In this document: positions 35,231 to 44,508 of the stretch, piece after piece
Position numbering within the stretch: position 1 is the stretch's first letter
Layout of the letters: each line of letters starts with the position of its first letter
Source of the DNA: Pyrinomonadaceae bacterium
Lineage (GTDB): Bacteria > Acidobacteriota > Blastocatellia > Pyrinomonadales > Pyrinomonadaceae
Direction: 5' to 3'
Length of the DNA: 64,000 nt
Assembly: GCA_021463165.1 (NCBI GenBank)
Contig: JAJTWY010000005.1
Span: 1-64,000, forward strand
Translations under genes and position numbers: made by a program
Notes under the pieces: generated by a model
Databases searched by the model: none
Seen by the model: the letters and a program-made list of their open reading frames with translations, nothing else
What the model was told of the DNA's origin: nothing

Positions 35231-35319
35231 CCCGGTCAGATTTTTATGGAGGGACACGACGTGTGCCCAACGAGATTCTACCGTTCACCCTGCAAAAATA
35301 ACAACCGGTTGATATAAGA

Positions 35320-37209
35320 TTGTGGCACGAACGTGATCTCGCTGGATATTGGAGGATCTTTCCGCTGAACGCGGCATTGCTGATCAATCTATTAGGGTTC
35401 TCGGTCGGCATCGCTTTGTACGCGCTGCTGGCGATAATGGTCGTGCGCCATCGTGGCGACCGAAGCCTCGGCAACACCGATCGCCTGCTCCTGATGACCG
35501 CGGTCCTTGGCTTACTGTGGAATCTCGGCGAGCTCTACGCATTTGGCCAAAAGGATCTCGGGCTCCCGCCGCTTCCGCCTTTCCTTTCGGCCCTGTCGTT
35601 CTCGGCCCTCGGTTTTCTGCCTTCGGTCGTCGTCCATTCCGCTCGTTCCGAAGAGGAGGGAAAAGGCCGCATCCTGACCTGGGCGGCCTACGCCTTGAGC
35701 ATGGTCGGGATGCTCATGCATTTCCAGACGGTTCTCGCCGGCGGCAGTGCTCCCTCGAGCCTGGCCCTTCAGACGATGACATTTGGTGCGATGGCGCTGG
35801 CGGTCGGGCTTGTAGTTTTCAACCTCCGGCAAACGATCGAGAAGAAAGCGATCTACGCCGCAGCATTGCTCGTTTTTGCCGTTTCGGCGTTTCACCTCAG
35901 CGGCGAGCGCGAGGGGCTCAACTGGTATATCGAGCTTTTCGCTCATCAGTCCTCGCTTCCGCTTGCCCTCGTCATTCTCTATCAGAATTACCGATTTGCA
36001 TTCGGCGACCTGTTCCTGAAACGTGCGATCTCATTGCTTCTGCTCACAGCGATCGCACTCGGCGCATATATTTTCCTCGCCGTGCCGCTGCTCCGATATC
36101 ACGAAACGCACGACCGCGATGACGTCCAGGCGGCTGCGGTGATCATCGGGCTTTGGGTCGGCACGGCCCTGATCTATCCTGCCATCTATAAGCTAGCTGT
36201 TCTGCTCGTTGATCGGGTGCTTCTGCGGCGAGAGGATTACGAAGATCTCCGGCGCGCGATCACGGCGCGGATCGAGTCGTGTGGATCTGTCGAGGACGTC
36301 CTCGCGCTTGTTTCCTCCGAACTTTCAACGACGCTGACCGCCGGCGATCGAAGCTGGAGCGAGGCTGGCGCCGTCGATCAGCACCAGCTTGTCGTAGTCG
36401 GAAACCCTGACTTGGCAACGGTCACTATCCCGACTGCCGAACTTCCGCGCTATGTCATCCGGCTGGAACGTTTCTCAGGCGGACGCCGCCTGCTTTCGGA
36501 CGAGATCGCGTTTACCGGGTCGGTGGCCCTGATCGCGGCACGCAAGATCGATGCTCTGCGGGTCAGCGATGAACGCTACAACCAGAGATTCCGTGAGCAG
36601 GAGTTCGCCAAGCTGGCAACGGAGGCCCAGCTTACGGCGCTTCGTTCCCAGCTTGACCCGCATTTCCTGTTCAACGCCTTGACCACGATCGGTTACCTTA
36701 TCAAGTCGTCGCCCGGCAAAGCGTATGACACATTGCTGCGGCTCACACAGCTGCTTCGCGGCGTGCTCAAGAATACCGGCCAGTTCTCCACGCTCGGCGA
36801 AGAACTGAAGCTGATCGAAAGTTATCTTGACATTGAACGGGCCCGATTCGAGGAGAAGCTCAAGGTTGATATCGACGTCCCGCCCGCCCTCGAGGCGGCT
36901 AAAGTTCCGAGCCTGATACTTCAGCCTCTGGTCGAGAATGCGATCAAGCACGCCATCTCAGAGAACCGGAACGGCGGCGAGATACGTATTACAGCTTCAG
37001 AGGCTGATGAGGAGCTCCGGCTTGCTGTCTGGGATTCGGGGGCAGGGAAGAGTGGCCGGCGAAAGCCGAATGCGGCCGGGGTTGGACTGAGGAATATTCG
37101 CGAGCGGCTGGCAAGCCATTATGAAGGTGCAGCCGAACTGTCTATTGGATCGCCGGCCGGCGGTGGTACCGAAGCGGTCGTCCGCTTGCCGATCGAGAAA
37201 CAGAGATGA
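35320..37209 (+). CDS. LytS-type sensor histidine kinase
   Basis: 629 residues from a TTG start at 35320; no early ATG is available. About eight hydrophobic segments span residues 15-290, with a central gap around 195-215. A GAF-like section follows (about 300-420), then a His_kinase domain with H448 in ALRSQLDPHFLFNALTTIGYLI, and HATPase_c (LILQPLVENAIKHAI, GVGLRNIRERLASHY). The signal is probably read by the membrane part. It overlaps the LytTR regulator gene by 4 bases, so the two are a coupled pair. Confidence 0.93.
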   Translation: MWHERDLAGYWRIFPLNAALLINLLGFSVGIALYALLAIMVVRHRGDRSLGNTDRLLLMTAVLGLLWNLGELYAFGQKDLGLPPLPPFLSALSFSALGFLPSVVVHSARSEEEGKGRILTWAAYALSMVGMLMHFQTVLAGGSAPSSLALQTMTFGAMALAVGLVVFNLRQTIEKKAIYAAALLVFAVSAFHLSGEREGLNWYIELFAHQSSLPLALVILYQNYRFAFGDLFLKRAISLLLLTAIALGAYIFLAVPLLRYHETHDRDDVQAAAVIIGLWVGTALIYPAIYKLAVLLVDRVLLRREDYEDLRRAITARIESCGSVEDVLALVSSELSTTLTAGDRSWSEAGAVDQHQLVVVGNPDLATVTIPTAELPRYVIRLERFSGGRRLLSDEIAFTGSVALIAARKIDALRVSDERYNQRFREQEFAKLATEAQLTALRSQLDPHFLFNALTTIGYLIKSSPGKAYDTLLRLTQLLRGVLKNTGQFSTLGEELKLIESYLDIERARFEEKLKVDIDVPPALEAAKVPSLILQPLVENAIKHAISENRNGGEIRITASEADEELRLAVWDSGAGKSGRRKPNAAGVGLRNIRERLASHYEGAAELSIGSPAGGGTEAVVRLPIEKQR

Positions 37210-37988
37210 TGCCGAAGTTAAGAGTTGTGATCGCCGACGACGAGCGTCCCGCCCGTGAGTTTCTCAAGTCGCTCCTTTGCGAGTTCGAGCAGGTCGATCT
37301 GGTCGGCGAGGCCGAAAACGGCGTAGATGCGGTCGAATTGATAAAACGCGCGAGGCCCGACCTCGCGATCCTCGACCTGAAAATGCCTGAGGTCTCAGGC
37401 CTCGAAGCGGTAAGAATGCTGCACAAAACGCAGATGCCGCTCGTCGCCTTTGCGACCGCACATGACCAATACGCAGTTGAAGCTTTCGAACTGAACGCGG
37501 TCGATTATCTGCTCAAACCGGTCGAGCGTTCACGGCTCGCCGAAACGCTGTCGAGGGCCGCCGAACGGCTCGAACACGAGGATTGGCGTTCCGCCGAGGC
37601 CGAGAAGGTTCGTTCGGCCGTGGCAGATTATGACCGGCATCTTCAGGGCGAACCATTGACACGAATTCCCGTAAAAGTACGCGAAAATATCATCCTCGTT
37701 CCGGTCGCCGAGATCGTCAGCATCGTCGCCGATGGCGAGCTGCTTCACATTACCACCACCGCAAATCAGCGGTACACGATTAACCATCGCCTGAAAGACC
37801 TGGAAAGAAGGCTCGACGAACGCCGCTTCGCCCGTCTTTCCCGCGGTGCGATCGCCAATCTTGACCAAATAAAAAGCATCTCTCCGATGCCCGGCGGAAC
37901 CTATTCCGTCCTAATGGCCACGGGCCAGGAACTCGCCACCAGTCGGCTTCAATCGAAGGTGCTCCGCGCCCGTCTGCTAAGACTATAA
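37206..37988 (+). CDS. LytTR-family response regulator
   Basis: 260 residues. The receiver domain has phospho-acceptor D57 (LAILDLKMPEVSG) and K106-type lysine in YLLKPVERSRL. The C-terminal LytTR DNA-binding domain (about 160-258) includes IPVKVRENIILVPVAEIVSI, TINHRLKDLERRL and FARLSRGAIANLDQIKSI. It pairs with the overlapping LytS-type kinase. Targets are unknown; the promoter-bearing region downstream at 37.99-38.64 kb is one candidate. Confidence 0.95.
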   Translation: MMPKLRVVIADDERPAREFLKSLLCEFEQVDLVGEAENGVDAVELIKRARPDLAILDLKMPEVSGLEAVRMLHKTQMPLVAFATAHDQYAVEAFELNAVDYLLKPVERSRLAETLSRAAERLEHEDWRSAEAEKVRSAVADYDRHLQGEPLTRIPVKVRENIILVPVAEIVSIVADGELLHITTTANQRYTINHRLKDLERRLDERRFARLSRGAIANLDQIKSISPMPGGTYSVLMATGQELATSRLQSKVLRARLLRL

Positions 37989-38028
37989 TGCCCGAGATGA
38001 AAGCGTCCGTTCTCCGAAGGCCGTACCA

Positions 38029-38057
38029 TTGAATTTCCCTACTCGATGTGCTATACT
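38029..38057 (+). promoter_or_regulatory. Sigma-70-like promoter in the 648-bp intergenic region
   Basis: TTGAAT (38029-38034), a 17-base spacer and TATACT (38052-38057) give a near-consensus promoter pointing right. Transcription would begin near 38064. The next protein start in this direction is 38637, so the transcript has a leader of about 570 bases or encodes an RNA ending earlier. Confidence 0.6.
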
Positions 38058-38336
38058 TGCAATGACGTTGCGTCTGACTAACACCGGCAGCCGCGTCGTG
38101 GCGTGGTCTTGTCCTGAGATCGGTTTACACGGCAACTGCAGGGCCAGTACAAAAGTGGAAACCTATACCGGGATAACTAACCTAAACGTGTCAACATTCT
38201 TCAGGACGACACACAGTCGATCTTTGATAATTGATGCGATGAGCGGCCGTAGCGGGTTGTCTTACAGTTTTTTTGAAAAAGCGAAAAAATGAGCCCAAAA
38301 AGCTGGTCTAAGTTGTTGATAAGAAATATGTTAAGG

Positions 38337-38385
38337 TGTCCCACGAGAGAGGTGGGACAGCGGTGGGACACTTGGGACACGGGAC
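38337..38385. repeat. GTGGGACA repeats with alternative hairpins
   Basis: TGTCCCAC at 38337-38344 can pair perfectly with GTGGGACA at 38352-38359 (7-base loop) or with the second copy at 38363-38370. A third, shorter copy (TGGGACA) follows at 38373-38379, then GGGAC at 38381-38385. A further TGGGACA stands near 38514. The arrangement allows mutually exclusive stems. Confidence 0.6.
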
Positions 38386-38636
38386 GGGCTGTTTGGAATC
38401 GGTGATCGCGGTTAAAGTAAGCAACGAAAGGTCTTAGAGTTCGAAGCTTATCGGTTTTGCGTTGTGCGCGATCCTTTCGAACGCGGGGTCGAACCAATGA
38501 GTCGATAGGAAAATGGGACAGCACGGAACACCGTTCATTGGCCGTTCACGACCGTTCATTGAAAAGTAGTTCCGGCTTGAAGCGGCGGGCGCCAGACTGT
38601 ACGGGTAAATCTTTGCTCTACGAACGCTGCAGCTAA

Positions 38637-40937
38637 ATGCGAACCTTTTCTTTAGTATTTCTCCTGGTCTCTCTCTTTGCTCTGACCGCAGCCGCGCAGG
38701 TTCAGACGGGAACCATACGCGGGAGGATCACCAGTCAGGTCAACGGCTTGCCGCTGGCAGGTTCCTCAGTACGGATAACGCAGATCTCGCGTTCGGCCGA
38801 AACCGACGAACGCGGCGTTTACGAATTCCGTGATCTCGTGCCCGGCCGTTATACCGTCGTTACCCACACGGACGGGTTCACCGATCAGGCAAGATCGGTT
38901 GACGTGACGGCGGGTGGTGGAATTACGGTCGATTTCGCAATGAGCCTGACGGCACTTCGCGAAGAGGTAACGGTTACCGCAAGTGGGCGGGAGGAGTCGA
39001 TCTTCGAATCGTTCCAGTCGGTAAATTCCGTAGGTGCGGCACAGCTTCGCGAACAGATCGGGAACGGGGTCGGCGAAGTGCTTGAGCGCGAATCGGGGAT
39101 CGGCAAACGGTCGTTTGGCCCCGGGACCTCGCGGCCCGTGATCCGCGGTTTCGATGGCGATCGCGTTCTTGTTCTTCAGGACGGTGCTCGGAATGGCTCG
39201 CTTGGTTCGCAGTCGGGCGATCACGGCGAACCGATCGAAACGCTTGGCCTTGAACGTCTGGAAGTGATAAAAGGCCCTGCCACGCTGCTTTACGGCTCGA
39301 ATGCGATAGGCGGTGTCGTCAACGCCGTCAGCTCGGATGAGGACGATCCGCACGAAGGGTTTCGCGGCAGCTTTACCGGCCTCGGTGCCTCGAACAACCG
39401 CCAGGGCGGTGCTTCGGGAGGCATCGAATTCGGCTTAAAGCGGTTCCTCTTCAAGGTCAACGGAAACTTTCTGCGTGACGGCGACTATCGGACACCGCTT
39501 GGCAGGGTGCCGAACTCATCATCCCGAGCTTATGGCTCGGGGACGAGCTTGGGCTACTACGCCGACAAGGGATTTCTCCTTGGGTCGTTCACGATGGATC
39601 GTCGAAGGTACGGCGTCCCGTACGCCCCGCTTTACGAAGAGGGCGTGCTGCTGACCGACGCGGGCGAGTACGACTTGGCGGCTATCCGGGCACGCTTTCG
39701 GAACGAACTTCCCGAGGTTCCCGAAGAAGCGGTCGATCTGCGGATGAAGCGAAACAACTATCGGCTTCGCGGAGGTTTCCGAGACGTTAGCGGCCCGATA
39801 CAGCAGGGGAATTTCCATATCGATCTCACCGGGTATCGTCACGAAGAGATCGAGACCGCGGGCGGCGTTGACAGTGTCGGTACCAATTTTTTTAACGACA
39901 CGTTCTCGTATCGGGCGATGTTTCAGCAGAAGAAGTACGGTACGTTGTCAGGCCGTTTCGGGTTTGAGGGGTTCAGCCGCGACTACCTTAACGTAGGTGG
40001 GGAGCAGTTGATCGACGGCAAGATCGGGCAGAAAAATTTTGCGGCATTCGTGCTGCAGGAATTCGACCTCAGGCGGGTCGCACTCCAGTTCGGTGGCCGC
40101 GTCGAAACAAATCGCTACGACCCCGCTAACCGGACGCGTTACGGATCGCGGGATTTTACCGGTCTTTCGGGAGCCATGGCCGCCAGGTTCCGACTTTGGG
40201 ATGGCGCATCGTTCATAACGAACTTCACCAGTGCGTACCGGGCGCCGGCGATCGAGGAGCTATATAACGAAGGCCCGCATATCGGAACGGTGACGTTCGA
40301 GATCGGTAACCAGAATTTGACCCGTGAGCGGTCGAACGGCATCGAGCTTAGCCTCAGGCAGCGTTTGAACCGCGTACGGCTGAACGGCAGTTTTTTCTAT
40401 TATGGGATCAATAATTTCGTGTTTCTGGCCCCGGAGGACAACAACGGCGACGGCAGTGTCGATGTCGAGGACGGATTGCCGATCGGGCTTTATCGTCAGG
40501 CGAGAGCAAGATTTGTTGGGGCCGATGTCTCGCTCGACGCTGATCTGACCGGATGGTTGGGCATTATCGCAGTAGCAGACGTTGTCAAAGCCGAACTTCG
40601 CGACACTGGCCGGCCCCTCCCGAGGATAACGCCGCCGAGGGCAAGATTCGGTTTCGATCTCCGCAAGAGCGGATTTTCGGTGCGGCCAGAATTGATATTC
40701 ACCGCTGCGAGGAAGGCGGGCGATATCTTTTCGTTAGAAACGCCGACAGATGGCTATAGGCTGGTCAACGTCAATGCTTCGTACACGATCGCGTCCGAGC
40801 ACGCCGCGCATACGTTCGCTTTTTCGTCGAATAATGTGGGGAATAGGATATATCGCAATCATCTCTCGTTCATCAAAGACCTCGCACCCGAGCCGGGCCG
40901 AGGCGTGCACTTCAGCTATAGCGTCCGGTTCTTTTGA
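38637..40937 (+). CDS. TonB-dependent receptor, ZnuD-like, with regulatory-like domain
   Basis: 766 residues. A signal peptide (SLVFLLVSLFALTAAAQ) is followed by a carboxypeptidase-regulatory-like domain (about 22-105) and then a plug domain (about 115-230: VGEVLERESGIGKRSFGPG, RPVIRGFDGDRVLVLQDGA, LEVIKGPATLLYGSNAIGGVVN). The rest is a 22-strand-type barrel ending in an aromatic residue (GVHFSYSVRFF). The SGDHGEPIETL segment resembles the SPDHAxPVD loop of ZnuD-type zinc receptors, so a metal or metallophore ligand is a reasonable guess. A strong terminator follows. Confidence 0.92.
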   Translation: MRTFSLVFLLVSLFALTAAAQVQTGTIRGRITSQVNGLPLAGSSVRITQISRSAETDERGVYEFRDLVPGRYTVVTHTDGFTDQARSVDVTAGGGITVDFAMSLTALREEVTVTASGREESIFESFQSVNSVGAAQLREQIGNGVGEVLERESGIGKRSFGPGTSRPVIRGFDGDRVLVLQDGARNGSLGSQSGDHGEPIETLGLERLEVIKGPATLLYGSNAIGGVVNAVSSDEDDPHEGFRGSFTGLGASNNRQGGASGGIEFGLKRFLFKVNGNFLRDGDYRTPLGRVPNSSSRAYGSGTSLGYYADKGFLLGSFTMDRRRYGVPYAPLYEEGVLLTDAGEYDLAAIRARFRNELPEVPEEAVDLRMKRNNYRLRGGFRDVSGPIQQGNFHIDLTGYRHEEIETAGGVDSVGTNFFNDTFSYRAMFQQKKYGTLSGRFGFEGFSRDYLNVGGEQLIDGKIGQKNFAAFVLQEFDLRRVALQFGGRVETNRYDPANRTRYGSRDFTGLSGAMAARFRLWDGASFITNFTSAYRAPAIEELYNEGPHIGTVTFEIGNQNLTRERSNGIELSLRQRLNRVRLNGSFFYYGINNFVFLAPEDNNGDGSVDVEDGLPIGLYRQARARFVGADVSLDADLTGWLGIIAVADVVKAELRDTGRPLPRITPPRARFGFDLRKSGFSVRPELIFTAARKAGDIFSLETPTDGYRLVNVNASYTIASEHAAHTFAFSSNNVGNRIYRNHLSFIKDLAPEPGRGVHFSYSVRFF

Positions 40938-40964
40938 TGTTGGGTTTAACAAGGGGGAGAAGAG

Positions 40965-40999
40965 GCCGGAGGGCTTGTGCCCGAGCCTTCCGGCTTTTT
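40965..40999 (+). terminator. Intrinsic terminator of the TonB receptor gene
   Basis: GCCGGAGGGCT (40965-40975) and AGCCTTCCGGC (40984-40994) form an 11-bp stem with one G-T pair around an 8-base loop, followed directly by TTTTT. It lies 27 bases after the stop codon. Confidence 0.88.
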
Positions 41000-41053
41000 C
41001 GCTTTTGGGGCATCGATTATAATCGAGACATTCGATCAACAGGGAGTTTTTAG

Positions 41054-41719
41054 ATGAACATAGAAACACTTTCATTCGATACTGCCAACGGCCCGACGAG
41101 CGCTTACGTGGCGATGCCCGACAAACCGAACTCAAAGGCAGTTATCCTGATCCAGGAATGGTGGGGCCTCAACGACCATATCAAAGACATCGCAAGACGA
41201 TACGCCGCCGAAGGTTTTGTCGCGATCGCTCCTGACCTATACCGCGGAAAACTGGCGTCAAACCCAAAGGAGGCGGGCGAGATGATGGCGGCCCTTGCTA
41301 TCGACGACGGCATCGATACGATCAAGAATACTATCGGGGCGGCCTCGACGGCCTATGATCTTTCGCACTTCGGGATCACAGGATACTGCATGGGCGGAAC
41401 ATTCGCTCTTCGTGCGGCGTGCGAACTCGACGGATTGAGCGCGGCGGCACCGTTTTATGGAGATATCCCGGAAGAGGAAGTGCTCAGGAAGCTGAGAACG
41501 CCGACTATCTTTATCTCAGGCACAAAGGACGCCTGGATCAACGCCGAAAAGGTCGGTTACCTGGAGGATGCTGCCGAACGGTACGAACTGCCGATCCATT
41601 TGGTCAAGTACGAGGCCGACCACGCGTTCTTCAATAACACCCGGCCCGAGGTTTATGATGACACGGCCGCGAAGGACGCTTGGGCCCTAGTAGTTGGCTT
41701 TTTTAACGATAAGCTGTGA
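41054..41719 (+). CDS. Dienelactone hydrolase family protein
   Basis: 221 residues. The alpha/beta hydrolase triad is C112 (GITGYCMGGTFAL), D159 (SGTKDAW) and H190 (YEADHAFFN). The E36-W-W-G-L motif (IQEWWGLNDHIKDIARRYA), whose glutamate activates the cysteine in carboxymethylenebutenolidase, is present. This marks a true DLH-type enzyme rather than a generic esterase. It may hydrolyse lactones from aromatic degradation, but no other pathway genes are nearby. It is preceded by CAGGGAG, a fair ribosome binding site. Confidence 0.92.
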   Translation: MNIETLSFDTANGPTSAYVAMPDKPNSKAVILIQEWWGLNDHIKDIARRYAAEGFVAIAPDLYRGKLASNPKEAGEMMAALAIDDGIDTIKNTIGAASTAYDLSHFGITGYCMGGTFALRAACELDGLSAAAPFYGDIPEEEVLRKLRTPTIFISGTKDAWINAEKVGYLEDAAERYELPIHLVKYEADHAFFNNTRPEVYDDTAAKDAWALVVGFFNDKL

Positions 41720-41733
41720 GGCTGTCCCGGCGG

Positions 41734-42933
41734 TTATCTTCCCAGCAGGACTGCATTTTCGGCCGAGGTCTGGTGCATCCGCGGGCGCTTTCGCAGTTGC
41801 TTCTGCCGGTACATCCCGGCATCGGCTGCCTTGATTGTTGATTCGAGATCGGTAAGGTCAGCGAAGTCCTCAAACGCATGTGAGACACGGACCTTCAGCG
41901 GCAGGATCGAACTATCGATGCGAACGGTGGATAACATTTCTTCGAGACGGCCCATTCGGGTGCTCGCGGCAGTCGAGTCCAAGCCGATCATGATAACGAA
42001 GAATTCGTCGCCGCCCCATCGGAAGATGAGATCCTCGGCCCGTATCAATTCACGGATCGCCCGGACGACGGCGCGGATGACGATATCGCCGGCGGCATGG
42101 CCGTAAACGTCATTGACGGTTTTCAGGTCATCAATGTCGAAGAAGCCAAGACAGCCGGAAACGACTTCGGGCCTTTCGCCTTTTCGTTTGAGATAGCCAT
42201 GGAATGCGTGGCGATTGAGGGCGGTCGTAAGTGGGTCGACGTGAGCAAGTTCTTCGAGTTTTTCGTGGGCTTTTTTAAGTTTTTCGTTTGCGATCCGGGC
42301 GTCAGCCAGCACTTGTTCGAGGAGGACGATGACCATGCCAAACCCGAGCAGTATCTGGAGCACCAGATCGATCACGGAATTATAGACAAGGTAGGCAAAT
42401 TCGAAATTCAAGTATTGGCGCAGCGAGAAGACCGCAAAATACTGGACGAAATCGATCGTGAGCAGTCCGAGAGCAACGAGCATTACCTTCCAGCCGAAGG
42501 TGCCCAACCTCGTACGCCAAAGCGCAATGAATGCAACGGCAAAGAAGCCGGACAGGATCAGCGAATGGGCGTTGAATACAAGGTTGAAATCGTCGGCCAG
42601 GAACGGGAGCCCGAACGCCACCAACACGAATGGCAGAATGAATGCTTCCTGGCGAATACGCATCTCGCCGTTCGACGTGAGGCTGCGACAGCCGGCGACA
42701 AGGAGAAACCCGAACGCATATTCCGTGAGGAAGTAGAAGCTAAAAAGCTGGATCGAGTATTGGTCGTAGCTGAACGCAAGCCGGAGGCAGAATAGGGCAA
42801 ATGATAAAAATAGCCAGGCGTTGGTCCAATGTTTGAGAGCCACGACGTTTATTGAACGTCGCAGGAAGAGGGTCAACAAAGTGATCAGTGAGACCCCCGC
42901 AAGCTGGACCAACAGGCCTATCTTCGAATCCAT
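41734..42933 (-). CDS. Membrane diguanylate cyclase (GGDEF)
   Basis: 399 residues. Six or seven membrane segments span about residues 5-205, then a short coiled coil (ANEKLKKAHEKLEELAHVD) leads to a GGDEF domain. The active site is intact (GGDEF 307-311), and the inhibitory I-site R298-A-E-D301 lies five residues before it, so product feedback is expected. It makes cyclic di-GMP from GTP. No periplasmic ligand domain is obvious. It is convergent with the DLH gene, 14 bases away, and may feed the pilus and PilZ genes some kilobases downstream. Confidence 0.94.
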   Translation of the reverse strand: MDSKIGLLVQLAGVSLITLLTLFLRRSINVVALKHWTNAWLFLSFALFCLRLAFSYDQYSIQLFSFYFLTEYAFGFLLVAGCRSLTSNGEMRIRQEAFILPFVLVAFGLPFLADDFNLVFNAHSLILSGFFAVAFIALWRTRLGTFGWKVMLVALGLLTIDFVQYFAVFSLRQYLNFEFAYLVYNSVIDLVLQILLGFGMVIVLLEQVLADARIANEKLKKAHEKLEELAHVDPLTTALNRHAFHGYLKRKGERPEVVSGCLGFFDIDDLKTVNDVYGHAAGDIVIRAVVRAIRELIRAEDLIFRWGGDEFFVIMIGLDSTAASTRMGRLEEMLSTVRIDSSILPLKVRVSHAFEDFADLTDLESTIKAADAGMYRQKQLRKRPRMHQTSAENAVLLGR

Positions 42934-43027
42934 GTTATTACGTTTATGTCGGGAACTGTCGCGTCTGGTCGTGGAAGATCCGAGGCGGCGGGAGAAAACA
43001 ACAACTAATTGTAGCTGACAAACAATG

Positions 43028-43975
43028 TTAAAGTCTAGATTTTTTTTTGAGGTTTTCGACCTCGGATGGATCGGGCAAACCCGTACGTGCGCCGAGCGAT
43101 CTGCACTTGAGTGCGGCGACGGCGTTCGCCGTCAGCGCACTCTGCTCAACGGTGTAACCGGAAACAAGTCCGTAAAGGAATCCGGCTCGGAACGCATCTC
43201 CCGCACCGGTTGTGTCAACGCAACCGCCGGGCACAGGAAAGGCGGCCGTACTTATGGCGTGGTCACCGCAAAGGATGAGCGAGCCGGCGTCGCCAAGGGT
43301 GATCCCCGCGATCCCGCAGCCGTAGGTAGAAGCTATTTCGGCGAGGGACGCTTCGACATCGGAATTCCCGGTCAACCGGGGCGGAAGGTCGGCCGACATT
43401 ATGCAGATATCGACGAGAGGCAGGAGTTCAGTGAGAGCAGGGAAGATATTATCCAGGTCCAGCGAGACGAGCACGCCACTTTCTTTGGCTGCCCGGGCCA
43501 TGCGGATGCAGGCTGTCGTATCATGTGGCGTCATGTGAAGGACTCGTCCGCGAATGGCGGCATCGACCGGGGCCTCAGCGGCGGTGTAAGTCAGCTTCGG
43601 ATCACGTTTCCAGATCACAGTGCGCTCACCGCTGTTATCGTCGATGAGAATGAACGCAACTTGGGTCGATGCTCCAGCGACGCTCTCGGCCCATGCGGCA
43701 TCGACATTTTCCTGGATCAATGATTCGCGTCCAATGATCCCGGCTGGATCATCCCCGAATCTTCCGGCGTACGCGGTTCGCAGCCCCAGCCGCGCAAGGC
43801 CGACCATCGATGAAGCTATCTCACCGCCCGGGGCTATCGTATGATCCGTGAGTTCGGTCTTTGAATTGAATGTGGGATACCGCGGAACCCGTATCAGATA
43901 ATCGACTGCGTTGGTCCCGAATCCGACCACATCAAAGTCGTTTCTCGGCATTAGCTGAAATGGAAATTCCATCAT
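43028..43975 (-). CDS. PfkB-family carbohydrate kinase
   Basis: 315 residues from ATG 43975 (the next codon is also ATG), with AAGGGG shortly upstream. An open frame further upstream to 44104 has no support. The N-terminal FDVVGFGTNAVDYLIRVPRYP and GGEIASSMVGLARLG are ribokinase-family motifs. The C-terminal GCVDTTGAGDAFRAGFLYGL contains the catalytic aspartate and anion hole. The substrate could be a sugar, nucleoside or related alcohol. It is divergent from the LysW-like gene. Confidence 0.92.
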   Translation of the reverse strand: MMEFPFQLMPRNDFDVVGFGTNAVDYLIRVPRYPTFNSKTELTDHTIAPGGEIASSMVGLARLGLRTAYAGRFGDDPAGIIGRESLIQENVDAAWAESVAGASTQVAFILIDDNSGERTVIWKRDPKLTYTAAEAPVDAAIRGRVLHMTPHDTTACIRMARAAKESGVLVSLDLDNIFPALTELLPLVDICIMSADLPPRLTGNSDVEASLAEIASTYGCGIAGITLGDAGSLILCGDHAISTAAFPVPGGCVDTTGAGDAFRAGFLYGLVSGYTVEQSALTANAVAALKCRSLGARTGLPDPSEVENLKKKSRL

Positions 43976-44114
43976 TGTCCCCTTACTGCTGGACTCATGG
44001 CCCACGTGAATCGAAACCCGGCAATTTGGTCTTGCCAAATTGTCCGGAATCAAGTTAGATTGAAAGTCAGCCTTATTTTCACGCGAATTCTGCGTGAAAC
44101 ACAAATTCCGCGAT

Positions 44115-44327
44115 ATGCCAACATCTATCTGTCCCGAATGCAGCGAAGAAGTTTATGTCGATGCTGAAGTTGAACAAGGCGACCAGACCGTGTGCGAAGA
44201 ATGCGGTTCGAGCCTCGTTGTTGTTGGCCTCGACCCGATCGAACTCGACCTAAGAGACGAAGAGGGCTATGAGCAGAACGATCGCGACGATTTCGATAGC
44301 TACGATTTCGATGACGACCGGTACTAG
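44115..44327 (+). CDS. LysW-like zinc-ribbon protein with altered acidic tail
   Basis: 70 residues from ATG 44115. Two CxxC pairs (C6/C9 in ICPECSEEV and C27/C30 in VCEECGSSLVVVGLDPIELD) match the LysW/ArgW amino-group carrier family almost throughout. The carriers end in EDWGE, whose last glutamate holds the biosynthetic intermediate. This protein instead has a longer Asp/Tyr-rich tail (DDFDSYDFDDDRY). Carrier function is therefore doubtful, and a zinc-ribbon adaptor is the alternative. No lysX, argB-like or other AAA-pathway genes are seen nearby. Confidence 0.72.
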   Translation: MPTSICPECSEEVYVDAEVEQGDQTVCEECGSSLVVVGLDPIELDLRDEEGYEQNDRDDFDSYDFDDDRY

Positions 44328-44396
44328 TCAAATTCCCTAAGATAACTCTCGCGGTCCCGTCCATTCGCCGCTAGATTGCTACCTACATTGTACAAG

Positions 44397-44444
44397 CCGG
44401 TCAGTTTGACCGGATCCCTCTCAAATTGACCTGTCAAATCAACC
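44397..44444. promoter_or_regulatory. Palindromic operator-like sites upstream of the HD/GGDEF gene
   Basis: CCGGTCA-GTT-TGACCGG is a perfect 17-base palindrome at 44397-44413. It is followed by TCAAATTGACCTGTCAAATC from 44421, made of TCAAATTGA and a further half site. The cluster lies 65-125 bases upstream of the sigma-54-like promoter at 44509, the usual place for enhancer-binding proteins. The core CAAATTGACCT recurs upstream of pilB at 46889-46901. Confidence 0.55.
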
Positions 44445-44508
44445 TGGAGCGGCTCTGGCGATGTCGTCGGCTTGTATCGCATATCGGAGAACACTAGGTA
44501 AAGCCAAG

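Larger units (their letters stand above)
37989..38636. other. Intergenic region, 648 bp, with promoter and structured repeats
   Basis: No supportable protein gene is seen; the plus-strand frame at 38029-38292 has no family and weak start context. The region holds a good sigma-70-type promoter at 38029-38057 and a family of GTGGGACA repeats that can form alternative hairpins at 38337-38385. Two copies of CGTTCATTG stand near 38531-38562. It is either a very long leader for the TonB-dependent receptor gene or the seat of a small RNA. Confidence 0.5.

Noticed and set aside
38029..38292. Possible 87-codon gene on the plus strand
   Set aside because: The frame begins on the promoter -35 box, has no ribosome binding site and no recognisable protein features.
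38400..38530. tRNA-like T-arm (GGGGTCGAACC) in the intergenic region
   Set aside because: No matching acceptor stem, D-arm or anticodon arm can be built around it.
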